Made by a program: the position numbers and the translations under genes. Shown here piece by piece: positions 10,768-23,346 of a stretch of DNA of 64,000 nucleotides. The stretch is from positions 16,274,333 to 16,338,332 of the forward strand of contig NC_133293.1 in NCBI RefSeq assembly GCF_005239225.2. The letters are read 5' to 3'. A model generated the notes under the pieces. The model worked only from the letters and a program-made list of their open reading frames with translations. It was not told the origin of the DNA and made no database searches. The DNA comes from Populus alba (Eukaryota; Streptophyta; Magnoliopsida; Malpighiales; Salicaceae). Position 1 is the stretch's first letter; each line of letters begins with the position of its first letter.

Positions 10768-11700
10768 AGGAGAATGGAAGTGGGAGTTAGCTTGGAGGAG
10801 ACAATTGTTCCTCTTTGAAACTGAGCAGGTCGTCTACCTTCTCTCATCTCTAGAAAGCTTTCGAATAAAGGCAACAACTTTAGATAAAAAAGTCTGGTCC
10901 TCTTCAACAGATGGAGGGTATACAGTTAAAACTTGTTCTCTACTTATTGACAGGATTGTGAATCCAGGGCTTAGAACTTTCAAGGCTTCGATATGGCAAA
11001 AAGGGGTCCCTCCTAAGGTTCAATCTTTTCTTTGGCTAGCTGTTCAGAATAGACTGTGCACTAAGGATTTCTTACTTTGCCGTAATATAATCCCAATTGA
11101 TCAAGCTTTTTGTATCTTTTGTGAAAATGAGATTGAGACTTCAAATCATCTTCTCCTCCATTGTAGACCAGTGTGGAAATTATGGATGAAATTCTTGGAT
11201 TGGTGGGGTATTAGTGGTTGCCTTCCCTGCTGTGTGGATGATCTTTTACATCAATGGCCCAACCTAGTGTTCGGAAAATTCCAGCGTAAGGCTTGGTCTA
11301 TGCTTTCTTGTTGTGTTAGCTGGAGTATATGGCTTATGAGGAACAAGGTAATCTTCAATGATGGAACTGCGACCTTCGAAGATATTTTCTCCTTAATTCT
11401 TTATCGCCTCTCAAATTGGCTCAAGTCTGCAGATAAGTTCTTCATGGCTACTGGCACTACTTTAATTATGGGTCCTGAAGGTATTATAGATTGGTCTAAC
11501 ACCAAATAAAGGCTTTTAGCATGGCGTATCAACTTCTTCATTCCTAATGTCCTTTTTCGGTTATGTATCTGTTGACTTTCTTTTCCTTTCTTTTTGTGTT
11601 TGTTTTTTGTTATTGTGATTCTTTTCTTTTCATGTATCTTGTTTTTGGCTACCTTCTGGTTAGCCCTTTTAATATATCGACTTATTCCAAAAAAAGATAT
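10768..11700 (+). pseudogene. LINE, 3' part: zf-RVT domain and 3' tail
   Basis: The LINE frame resumes right after the duplicated AGGAG. If the insert plus one AGGAG is removed (9838 bases), the frame at 934 joins the frame at 10,773 without a shift. The reading gives EWKWELAWRRQL and then the reverse-transcriptase zinc-binding domain (SIWQKGVPPKVQSFLWLA; CIFCENEIETSNHLLLHC), stopping at 11,507-11,509. A T-rich 3' UTR follows, with the phrase TTTTGGCTACCTTCTGGTTAG typical of plant LINE ends. A short A run near 11,690 probably marks the tail. Confidence 0.88.
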
Positions 11701-13779
11701 GGTATAGATATTCTTCTGCTAAACCTGAAACCTTATTCAAACCCTATCCGAATTAAATCATTAATCCTACAAACTAAAAAATTACAATATTGTCCGACTA
11801 TATATTGAAAAATCAGGGTTGCTGCTTCTCCCTTGTCTCTAGGGATGGTAATGGATATCATGATTCGGATTTATTAATATTTATATTTTATTCATTATTC
11901 ATTAAACAAGAAATTTAAATTTGAGTATTTAATGAGTATTGATCATTTGTGGCTTTGTTGTTTGTAGTATGCATGTGAATTATATGTGTGTTTTATTATA
12001 TGGTTGAATATTTTGGTTTATTTTTAAAAGAAAAGTATGTTAAGTTTTTTGTTTTATATATGTTCAAGTGATTGATCTTGATGAATTTTATTTTCTTGTA
12101 TAAAATAAGATAGGAGCTTTGGGAGGTATATTCAATTCTCTTTGTTGGTCATGGTGATTTTTTTTTAATATATTTTGTATTGTGATTTCGGTTTATTTTT
12201 TAAAGGAAGATATATCAAGTTCTTTATTGCTGACTTACTGTATTAGTTCAAGTAATTTTGATCTTGATGTATTGGATGTACAAGGCTTATCCTCTTTTTT
12301 TTCTATAATCTTGTGTACAAATGAATTTGATCAATGCAAATTTAATTGATTTTAATTGCTCTTTTTGTATTAATGCAAATTTAATCGGGTCGGGCTTGAA
12401 TGAGCATGAATGCCCAATGGGTACATATTAAATACTTGAACGTGATCGGGTCAGTTTAGTTTATACCCACCCGATTATATAGGTTTGGGTCATTTGTTTT
12501 TATCAAATTAAGGTGTGAATATTGAAAAATCCAACTCATGGATACTCATTACAATCTTTAATTACCAACAATCCAATTTGAAATCCCAATAATTTGTTAA
12601 AAATACATCACTTGAATCAGTAGCAATTAGAAAGAAGGAGAAGAAATATCGATCCAATTATTGCTCTTCCCCTGTTTGTTCTCATTTTCTTCTGTGTTTT
12701 TTTCCTTTTTCTTTTTTGGCCTGGGGGAAGATGAGGGGGGCTGTTTGGTGGTTTCCAAGAATATCTTGAAAATGTAATGTTTATTCACATGGTTAAACTT
12801 CATGCATTCCCGATTTCATTGGCTTGTATGTAGACTCCGAGCGAAATGGTCTCAATATTCCCTTCACGATGCATTTATCCAGCCAAAACGTTTACGTGGT
12901 AAATCTATAGATTATAAAACGGTAACAGTAATTTTTAAAAATATTTTTTATTTAAAAATATATTGAAATAATATCTTTTATTTTTTAATAATTTAATAAC
13001 ATAAAAAAAAAAATTAAAATACAAAAAATTATTTTTTTTCTAAATATTTTTAAAACATAAAAATAAACAGATTTAAAAAATCACGAGAAGAAACTGCTTG
13101 GAGCTCTAAACCCACATGGCCAGTTGCAGCAAAAACCAACAAACAAAATGTAAGATGCGTATAGTTTGAGGGTGAAATCAGGTGACGTGAAATGATAATG
13201 ATGAATTCATGAAAACTCCATGATTGAATTGAGTTTTTCACTGTTTTGACTGGTAGAGTGAGGGATTAAAGAGCGAGTGACTTCTACACAGTCTTTTTTT
13301 TCATGCAAATTAATTAGTTTTTTGTTGAAATAAAAGAATTTTTAAATTTTAAGTTAGTAAATATAAATAATAAGTTTTTAATTATACATTCTAGTTATGA
13401 TTATTTTAAAGTCATTTCAGTGATGAGTCAATAATTAAAATCTTGGACAGTTTCAAATATTAAATCTCATTTATATTACGTTAAAGTCACTATGCCTTTA
13501 AACGCATAATTAATTTGATATCACTACCAATCAATTTCTCGAATTTTTCACATGAACATTAGTTAGACCATTCTTAATTTTCATTACACCTTGCATTTTG
13601 TTTAGCAGTAAACATGACATGCACATGTTGACGAATTATGTTATTAAAATCACTTGTGTATTGGAGTACTTACAATTTTCTACGTAACCACATTTAAACT
13701 TTTCTCTAGGATATATAACATTTGAAAATATCATACATTGCATACATTTTTCAATCCGAATGTTATTTCCCTCACTTCA

Positions 13780-13972
13780 TTTTTTTTTATTAACGTTGAT
13801 ATTTGGATCAGTTTGCATGCAACTCGATTAATTTCACGAGCTCTAAAGTTAATAATCATGTAAGTCTCAAGTGACCATCCTATTCGCAACCACAAGACTC
13901 GAGTATGAGATTATAGAGGAAATAAATCTCTTGATCTCAAACTCTTACCACCATACCAGATAGTTACTTGAA
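13780..13972 (-). mobile_element. SINE relic (tRNA-derived type)
   Basis: Read on the minus strand it has an A-box-like TGGTGGTAAGAG, a B-box-like CTCGAGTC about 50 bases on, a body with GGTCACTTGAGACTTACATG, a 3' domain GTGAAATTAATCGAGTTGC..., and ends in an A run (13,780-13,788). This matches the layout of tRNA-derived plant SINEs, and the 3' domain is shared with the other relics in this window. The Salicaceae SaliS families are likely relatives (from memory). Confidence 0.6.
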
Positions 13973-16871
13973 CATTTATTTTGATTTTGTATTTGGTGGT
14001 ACATTAATTTTTTTTTAAAAAAAATAACATATTCTCACCACCATTCTCTTCAAGCCCAAACAGGATGTTCATTATGTTTTTTGGGTCTCGATCTAGTATC
14101 ACCCTCCCAGCCCATGCCTCAATTTATCCTGAATTTAAAAAAATAGCGCACATCAAATTCTCTATACAGTGCTAGCACTATATCTTTTTCTCGCTAATGT
14201 TTACTTATTGCTAGCATGTTACCTCAAAGAACATTTATCAACCACTCACTTCTTCAAAATCAATGCCTCTGTACTCCAAAGCTCGACAACATTCTATAAA
14301 ATGGGGAAAGGTAAGACATGGTAAAATTATATATAGCAGTACATACAAGCACAAGAAACCAGCATTTTCTTTCATCAATTGATGTATGCTTTGGTTAGAT
14401 AATATTTATTTTATGTAGCTGTATTTCACAAACATGAATGTTTTTACTTACTTTTCTGCAATATATAAAAGAAATGAAGTAACTATGCATGTCACTGGAA
14501 GAATCTCCACTGTAGAAGTGCTGAAACTAAAGCAAGAGTCCTGAGAATTTTCAAGATCTTGCTCATGATGATCGTGATCCGTGACTGATACTGGCTAGCA
14601 GGATTGAATGATGATGGAACGACAAGTGAATTATTATACTCCTTCGTCCCATTTAATTTATTTGTGCATGAGAGGGCATATAATGTTTATTCACTATTTC
14701 TAAATCAAATACATTTAAAAAAAACATATAATTTTTCGACTTTGTCCTTGATCATATTACAAGTTTATGAATTTCAAAAGATATCGTTTTCCCACCCTTT
14801 TCAAGATAAAAGTATTTTTAAGAAATAAAAACATGCATAACAGGGGAATTAGCAATAAATAATAGCAATTGAAACACATAAAGGCTTCCCTTTCAATTGT
14901 TAATTATAAAATAAAAGCCTTATTTTCTTGGATTAAAAAATGTAATAGGAGATGGTCTATATATTCCACAACTCTGTGTAAGAGCTTTGCGCCACCATCA
15001 CTGTGCATGAAAAGTGTTCATATAAAAAAATATTTTATTGGAAATTAATAATTCTGAGTAATGATCACGCCCGCGCATGCACTAGATCGGCTGGCGTTGT
15101 GATTGGAGTGAAGTTAGCAAGCAATCATTTGGAACTGATTCAAGTGCACTCAATTCGAAAGACATGCACAGTTTTTTCTACTTATGGTTACCACTGCTCC
15201 ACGCTAGACTACAGCTACCTCCCCCTGTTGGATTATAGCCATCATCATCCAAAACTACAGTGACAAAAGATTTTTTTTTCTTGCAATTCATCATTACGAA
15301 ACATTTCCCTGTGGAGTAATGTTTTTGTTTTTAAAAAAGTGGTGGTGATTTACTCTATAATCTTGAGTTACGGGAGAAGGGGATAATGGAGATTCGAAGC
15401 CTATGTTACTGCACATATAAACCATTTTATATTTTTACTTTCGATTTTCTTTTTTTAATTATAAAAAATCATAATTTAAAATATTTGCGGTGATTAAATT
15501 ACGAAATATATCTTTTATTTCATTTAAATTTAAAAGTATTATAAAAAAACTATATGTTACTTATTAACTCAAAAAAATATATATATTATATCAAATATAG
15601 TTCTCCTTGTAAATGAGGAATATTGTAGTTTCTTTTTAAAAACTTATGGACTCCACCATTAAACAATTTCATTGTACATGACTCCAACCTATGAATAGAG
15701 ATATATAGAGACTATTTGTTTTTACATTTTAAAAACACTTTTTAATTCATTAAATAATTTTCCAAGAACCTTCATGCTGATTCACAAGCTGCAAATAGTT
15801 TTTTATAGCATTGGAGATTGTAGAACTTATTTAATACAAGAGTAATTAAATTATAATTTACGCCTAGAACTTGTAGTGGAAGTTCCCTATTCTGCTTAGC
15901 CGCAATCAAAATCTACCATTTACTCATACATGTATATAAATTCTTACAATCTCCCGCTTGATGAATAAATTGTGTTTTATAATTTTTTCTATGGATATCT
16001 TAATTTCTATAATCTATTTATCCCGAAAATGATAAGAGACATTTGATTCAAATTTAAACAATTTCAAATTTAATTCAAATTGTTTAGACTTGAAACTAAA
16101 AAAAAAAAACCGAGCTTTAATTCAAGATACGTTTCTTTGTTTTTTTTTTTTTAAATGTTAAAAATAGAGATTTTAGTTTCTATATAAAAAAGAAGAAATT
16201 TTAGTAGGATAAAGTATGTTTAACTCAGATATAGGACACTAGATCTGTGAAATTTCAAACAATCGTAATGTAATTTGAGCTTCCCATGTTTGACGTGTTA
16301 TTTAGAAACCAGTCTCATCCAATGTCTAGTGAATCACTAAAGAATGAGAAAATTCAAATTATGGGCCGAGTACTAGACCTAATATAATCTCAATTTAAAT
16401 TCCTTGATTTGATTTTACTTTGTTAAATTTTAATGATTTTGATTCTGGATTTCGAACGAGCTGTGATTGCTGTAGGAAAAACAATATATCCTGGAAGTCT
16501 TGGTTTTCTTCACTTACGAGGAGAATATAACTATCAAGGCCCAAAGGAAGGTTGGACCGGAGCCCAAATAAGAGTTATGATTCAGGGCCTGTAATCACAG
16601 ACCGTTAGAAGAAGGTATTCTATCCAAACACCTACCAATTGGGCTGACAATCCTTATCCCAAAACACCAACACGAGATTGAAACTCCTCGACAATCTCTC
16701 CGTCCATTCATTCAATCAGCGTTTATAGCGCATCAATCTGCTTAAAGGACATTTTGGCCATCGTCTCATCATTTTTTTTTAAAAAAAAAATTATTTTTTT
16801 AAAATTATTTTAATGTATCAATCTAAACAAAAAAAAAATACATATATATATATATATATATATTATTTTGG

Positions 16872-16953
16872 CTTACATGGTCCTTCATTTTAGGACTATA
16901 AAATTAATCAAGATTTATACAAGTTATCTGAATACCCATGTAAATAAAAAAAA
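16872..16953 (+). mobile_element. SINE relic, 3' end only
   Basis: ACTATAAAATTAATCAAG...TACCCATGT followed by an A run matches the shared 3' domain, without the tRNA-like head. It is 5'-truncated and diverged. Confidence 0.45.
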
Positions 16954-18285
16954 AAATATTAATGTAAATCTATGAACCGCAACGATCCAAATGAATGCCG
17001 CCGGGAGAAAATCATTTCCTTCATCTGACGGATATGGGTGCGGTTAGTTAATTTTCATATTTAACATGGTGGCGACAGTACGATGCATGCAGCGCTGCTA
17101 GCTGGTATTTCCTTTCTATCCAGAGTGGTCCAAGCACCTAGGTATAGCCACTGAAGCTCCTGCTGACACAAGGAATAACTAACAGCAATCACTGCCAACG
17201 ACTTTTGTGCTGAGCAAAGTAACTCAAACTGTGCGGGTCTATGTGTCGGTCCAAAGCCAAAGTTACTGGTTGGACATGTTAATTTATATAGGATGGGTAA
17301 GTCGATCTAACATGATGTCGTTTTATTTATCTTGACTGAGCTAGCCGTGGACAGTGTTTTTTATTTTTTATTTTTCCCACACTAAAGACTGTTTCAGCTG
17401 GGAAATGATCCCATGTCAGTAGGGTTGAAAATCATCGCCACCAATTTTAGTAAAGGTGGATTGTGTTCTTTTTAATTCTAGTTGAAAATACCTGTTTCCA
17501 TGATTTTTAATACAGTGAAACTTCCTGGGCGAGAAACAACCCATGAACTCAAGATGACTTCTGTTTTTAAACTAACTACATAGAAAAAACTATTTAGCTA
17601 GCCAAATAGCTTTTATTTTTTACATTGAACCCGCATATACTTGCAAGCTAAAATAACCTATTTTTTATTTATAAAAACCTGTTTTTCATTTATTTCGCAT
17701 ATAAAAATCAATCTCAATATAATTTTAACCAAAAACATATTTTTTAATATCTATTTTCTTAAAATCACAACTAAAAATATTTTTTTAACTTATTAAAAAA
17801 AAAAACACACAACTCCAACAACTAACACAGTAACAAACACACTTAAGAACACAAATTCCTTCGCAAGCCACTGTGAGAGGCCCAGTGGAGGAAGCCCTAG
17901 TCATGCGTTTGTTTAGCTTACAACAATCATTTCCCTGTCAAGTCCAAAAAAAATAAAATTCATTAGCAAAATCTGTCATTCTCTCCCTCTATGAAGAAGT
18001 TACTTCATGAAGCAGAGAATATAAATTTAAATAAATAAATAAAAGTGGCTAGTAGCCATGGATGCTTGAATGTGATTGGAGCCCAGTTCAAATTAATAAT
18101 TGCATCCAAGGGGGGAAATTGGCGCGTCCTCTAAAAAAGACTAAAGGAGTATGATCGGCCAAAGTGGCTTGCAGAGTGAACGCAATGAGAAGAATTATAG
18201 GAAGGAAGACAGCCTGGAGCTTGTTGAAACTTCTTGCAAGTGGTGGCCAAAAAGGGCGTGCAGAGTCGTCCTCATAAATCAATTA

Positions 18286-20100
18286 TCAGAAGGAAGAAAG
18301 CCCTGCAGCATGTCGAAATTTCTCGTAAGTAACCCAGAAAACAAATTGCCATGGACCAAGTCTAGACCACGTAGGAAAGAATCCCTTCCATAGTGCTTTC
18401 AATCCCTCCATTCTGACTGTCTTCACCAGACAATCGTAAGAGCTCTGATATACAGCCTTGCCATCCTTGCTTGCTGCCTGATTCATCATTCTTGTCTTCA
18501 CAACATCTGCTGGGCAACTCAAAGCAGTTGCAGAAAGTCCTGACATGATGGATGCTAATGTGTGGGCATAGATATTATCAGCAGATATATGATTCTGGAT
18601 GATAAATCTTTTTGCATGGTCATAACATGCTAATTCTCCCATGTTCACCAAAAAGGCTCTTTGGATGTTCGGGAGAACTCCTTTCCACAGTCCGCCAAAG
18701 CCTTCTGCCTTTATAATCTTGCTGAAAGCATCAAGAAGCCCCGAGTACCTAGGTTGGAGACCTTGGTTCACAATGCGACCATCTGCTTGCATCCGCACCT
18801 TAACCAGATCAGCAGGGCTAGCCACCACCTGTAAAACTAATGGTGAAATAAAAAAAACTGACGGGAAACTGTCCACCAGTATGCAGAAATTTACACGTTA
18901 AATTAGTATAACTTAAGGAATTAAACAGCTGGATGCTAGATTAATTGAGATAATCCTAGTCTATATGCATCTCTCCACAATGCTAATGATTTAAAATTCT
19001 GAGTCAATGCTTGGAAATGTTGAATCTTTGAGAAGGGTTAAACTGTACACAAACAATTATATTTCTACAGAGACAAACTGAAAGGTAATATGGTTGCCTT
19101 TCCTCAACTAATTTTGTCAACTGATAACCAACCAAGGAATCTGTGGAACAACAAAACCAATTTTTCCAAACATAAGAGGGAGATTGTCTTAATCTCGACA
19201 GTAAGGATGGAAATTCTTCTGCTTGGATTGTAATACTAGAAATCATTGGAGCAGCACAAGTACCGTTGTGAATACCAAACAAATGTAAAAAAATCAAACC
19301 TATTGATACAACTAGCTATAATAAATAAATAACTAATTGTCAAGGATATCCATTAACTATACCATTTGCTAGCTCCATAAGCTCTCAGTTTTTGTTTGAT
19401 CTGCTAATTAATTGCCAAATTCTAATGCTCAAAACTAATTGAAAATTGTAGCTTTTGGTTTTCGATCACTTTCTTTCATGGTCTGAAAGAAATCACTAAG
19501 AGCAATAATGATTATATACACCCCTCTAATCAATTCAGCATATTCAAGTACACCCCATCTTTTAATCTTCTTCTTTATGAACTACTACACTCACATTTAT
19601 ATCTCAATTACTGAAAAATCTAAACTTTTAAGGGAACTCCTTTCAAAAAAAAAAAAAAAAAGGAAAGGAAAGGAAAGAATGGAAACTTGACAGAGAAGTG
19701 AGGTTTTCATCCTTACCTGAGCAATTACCCCAGAAAGTCCACCAAGGAGAGCTTTGGTGGAGAGAGAAACAAGATCACCACCACCGCCAGCAACTTCATT
19801 GTTAACCACTACAAGATATCTCAAATTTTCATAGCCCACAATTCGAATTGGAGTGTAGAATAGGTGTCTTAAAATGGCAGGAGAAAGGCCCCGGTAGAAC
19901 CCGAGAGGACCCTGTTGGCGAATGATCTCGGAGGCCACCAGGAAGAAGTTGGTGGGTTTAGTACTGGAGGAATGGAGCTGGAGCCGGGTCTTTGTCAAGT
20001 CTATCGGGAAAGTGGCTGTCTCGGCCACCATGGCTGACAGTGAGGTGAGGAGGATTTTTGTGTGGGTTTTTGGTTGCTGGTGGCCATGGCTTTCGTTCAT
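18286..20100 (-). CDS. UCP3: Mitochondrial uncoupling protein 3 / PUMP3-type carrier
   Basis: Two exons, 19,717-20,100 and 18,286-18,828 (GT-AG intron), give 308 aa. The protein is a SLC25 carrier of the mitochondrial inner membrane. The three signature repeats are visible: PIDLTKTR at about residue 32, PADLVKVR at about 133 and PADVVKTR at about 234, each on an odd helix. It matches Arabidopsis PUMP3/UCP3 over its length (about 305 aa), including PADLVKVRMQADGR and the end WQFVFWVTYEKFR. Plant UCP-clade carriers move dicarboxylates, amino acids or protons; the substrate cannot be told here. The start is the ATG at 20,098-20,100. The frame stays open to a TTG six codons upstream, but no earlier ATG is present. 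Confidence 0.95.
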
Positions 20101-20193
20101 GGGAGACGGAGAGCACAAGAATGGATGGATTTTGCAGAGAAGGAGAAGGTGTCCAATGTTTGGGCAGAGGTAGCAAAACCCGTCACCTGGGAC

Positions 20194-20348
20194 TTTTTTT
20201 TTTTTTTTTGATAACCCTTGGGTGTCCGGTCCAGCTTACACACATCACGACTGTTATTAGGACCTACTGAACATCCTACAAGTCCAGTAAACAAATAAAA
20301 CACCACAGGGATAATAGGTTGATGCACAACGAGGATCGAACCCGGGAC
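20194..20348 (-). mobile_element. SINE relic sharing the 3' tail of the other SINEs
   Basis: On the minus strand it starts with the B-box-like GTCCCGGGTTCGATCC, runs through a distinct body, and ends GTAAGCTGGACCGGACACCC...TATC plus an A run (20,194-20,209). No A box is evident, so the head seems lost. It lies about 90 bases upstream of the UCP3 start codon. Confidence 0.55.
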
Positions 20349-20717
20349 GGTCGCAAGGAGTAAATTATAAATTGCTTCCTCCTAATTTTGCAAAACAAAT
20401 TAAATAATATTTTTAATCTTAAAAACTATTTAATTAATTCCTTTATCTATTTCATGTTTTTTTCAATTTATTTTTTTTGTTTTAAAAATAAATAATATGA
20501 AAAGATAGATGAAAAAAGAAAACATTTCTTAAAATAAATTAACTCTTAAAAATAAAGGAAGTGTTTAATTCATTTTTACAATACTAAAAGGAATGATTTA
20601 TAAATTACTCTCTCTATTTTCAAGTTGTTTACTTGACATTTTATTTTTTGTTATCCAGATATTTTAAATTTTGAGTATACAGAAATTGGGCCTGATGTTT
20701 TTTGTTTACTATCCTGG

Positions 20718-21520
20718 TCAGGACCGGAAACCATAGGGGAATGGTGCAATATTCTTCACCAATTTGTTATTCTCTGCAAATTTCCCTTGAAGATAGCATT
20801 CATCAATATCCATCGCACTATTCCCACTTAACATTTTCCCCTTCCCATCTAAATCCATGTCATCTTTATCTCGAGAATCATCGTCGTTGCCATTAAACAT
20901 TCCTTCCATTGTTGTACTCAGCTCCTCCAGCCTTACCTTAAAATACCAGTGTGGTATTTCCAAGAACATTATAAATCACGGAAACAACGCTACAAGTTAA
21001 CCTTACCATCAAAACATTTTTAGTTAAGCATAAATAGCTAATAACAAGAAGCAAACTGATTCCGACATACCAGGAAAATGGAGAGGAAGATTAGCAATGA
21101 GAACCGAAGAAACCATCAATTGATACTAAGAAAAAAGATATTCTCTTTCGTTATCCGAGTCAGGTTTTCCTTCCAGTAATAAAGCACGAACTAGAAGTAA
21201 CAGTCATTTCTCCTGCTACTGTTTTTCTAATGAAATCTCTTCAAGTGCTCTACACAAAACTTGCTGCAACTCATCTTCATAGTTAACTCCTACATTGTTA
21301 CAACAATCACAATGGCACCAAAATTTTAACGCTAGATTTCTCTCAAAAGCTTCCTGTCACAAATAATAATAATGATAAAAAAAAAAAAAAACACATTAAA
21401 TTGCAAGTGCTTAAACTGATCCGTTAAAGAAAGCATTTGTATACGATACCTCTAGTGACTTGAAAAAGAAATCGCGACCAAGAGCGAGATTCTTACAAAT
21501 AATGATCCCTATACCATATT
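20718..21520 (-). pseudogene. Unrecognised exon-like fragments
   Basis: Three coding-like pieces lie on the minus strand. One, at about 21,452-21,512, reads ...KNLALGRDFFFKSLE and ends at a GT site. A second, at about 21,220-21,355, follows an AG site in frame; it is rich in Cys (FWCHCDCCNN) and then helical (YEDELQQVLCRALEEI). The third, at 20,718-20,962, is acidic (NDDDSRDKDDMDLDG). The second meets a TAG stop unless a GT beside it is used. I do not recognise the family. It could be a gene remnant or the 3' end of a poorly conserved gene. No promoter or clear start was found. Confidence 0.3.
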
Positions 21521-22522
21521 ACCATTTAATCATCGGTGACGGTGAGTGTGTCTAGAATTTTTCTAGATTGCTTACTAATGATGGAGTTGACTCTTCCATT
21601 ATTTACAAAACCCAAGAGAAAGGGAGTTGTGAGAAGAGAGGAGTGAAGTTTGAGAGGTAACTATCAAATAAAATATCTAGAGATAAAATAAAATAAAAAA
21701 CTTTGAAAAATATTAAAAATAAAATAAATATCAAACAAAATAATAAGGATTAAAATTAAAATAAACAAATATAGGATATATTTGATTTTTAAAAGGCCCG
21801 ACACAAAAATCAAGGTATAGAGAAAGAAAAGAGGGGTGAAAAGAAAAAATAACATCAACAATCGATCACACCTCTGTTTTTTACACGCGTCATACCATTG
21901 TATAAAGGATAACACATCGCTTCCAATGTTATTGCAGATAATGACATTTGAACACCGGGAGATGCCATACACGCTATCTAAATAGCGCAGGCGACTCCCA
22001 CTTAATAGCACGTTCAATTTTTTTATTTTTTATTTATATTCATATACTTTCAAAGACCTGATTATCTTCTTAAATTGACTATAACAAAAAAAAGAAAATG
22101 AAAGACCCAATTGAGTCTAACCACCAGTTTTATTTTTTAAATGTGTAAGGGTATTATGGTCATTTAATTGTGCATTTGAAGGTTAAAAATACCAAAAAGC
22201 TCTTATACCCAACTTTAATTTTTTTTTAACTTTCAAGGGTATAGAAGTTACTACGCCATTCATGTACTTATTTAACCCTAATTAATGTGATAAAAATAAA
22301 TAAATTCAGTTGAAATATCTTCATACGCCTAAGACCATGTTATTTGAGTTTTTTAAGCAAGGACAAAACAGTATTTTTACTGCTATAATCTACAGAAAAC
22401 CGTGTCTTGGAGCTTGATTCCTCTTAGGGTTTTTTTTTTTTTTTTTTTTTGTAATAGTGTTGGAACAGCTGTGAGATCTGAGGAGAGAGTACTGAAGACT
22501 TTTATGCAAGCGTTTAAAGAAA

Positions 22523-22630
22523 ATGGCGTTTGGTGGCTATGAGAAAGCACTTGAGCTGGGAAGAGGAGTGCATGGAAAGGTGGTCAAGAAACAAGCCTTG
22601 AGGTCCCTCCTTGACTCTCGACATTCATGA
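22523..22630 (+). other. Small 35-aa ORF, doubtful
   Basis: ATGGCGTTTGGTGGC... opens a 35-codon ORF reading MAFGGYEKALELGRGVHGKV and on to TGA. Its composition is more protein-like than the surroundings, but I recognise no family and see no further exon. Confidence 0.15.
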
Positions 22631-23346
22631 ACCAAAGTTACTGACCCGGTAGCAATGCAAGGATTTTATTTATTTTTTTAGCATTGTAGGTTCGTTTTGA
22701 TCAATATGTTATAGCTAATGTTTTCTGGGCTCTGTCTAAAATTTTGTTTGAAAATACCCTTGCAATATCGGGTAAAAACTCGAAAAAAGTAGCACTTCCT
22801 AAGTACTTTAATCAAGTGCCGATCCACATGACAACATCCATATTAAATTTATTGTTCCTTGGGAGAAGCATTGGCAGATTGCAAAACTATTGTTTTTTCC
22901 GCAATCTGACAGCAAGCACTTGAGTTGCTGAGCACCAAAACCATATGGCGAAACTTCTAGTTATGACCGCATGGACCCATGGAAGCAATTTGGGGCTTGC
23001 AGCAGAAATTTTTCTTTTTTCCTTTTAGTCCTTAGATGAGGATCTAATCAACTTGCCACTCTTGGAACAAGGGATTTGAGCATGATCCCAAATCAGGTAT
23101 ATGAAAATGCTTAATTATCAATACCTGACATTTTTTTTTCCACTAACAAGAAATAATATATAACCTATTTTCCCCCATTATAAAAGTAAAGATAAGATTT
23201 ATTTCTGTTGACAGTAAGAAATGGTGACGTAAAACATAAATTCATGACTAATACAGTGACACATCCTCTTATGGGAGCAATGAAAAGGTGAATTGTAACA
23301 GCAAAGTGACCGGAGCACTCCCGGAACAACCTGAAAACCTAAAATA

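Larger units (their letters stand above)
11701..18285. other. Intergenic AT-rich spacer
   Basis: About 6.6 kb with no supportable gene. ORFs here are short, low-complexity and unlike known proteins. It holds two SINE relics (13,780-13,972; 16,872-16,953), an (AT)n run at 16,842-16,862 and many homopolymer tracts. The last few hundred bases are probably the 3' UTR of the UCP3 gene on the minus strand. Confidence 0.6.

Noticed and set aside
11563..11808. 81-aa ORF rich in Phe and Leu
   Set aside because: It covers the T-rich 3' tail of the LINE and continues past the element end.
20097..20327. Minus-strand ORF upstream of UCP3
   Set aside because: It covers a SINE relic with its A tail; no protein family fits.
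20329..20348. tRNA-like B-box suggesting a tRNA gene
   Set aside because: No acceptor stem or A box accompanies it, and an A-tailed SINE body follows.
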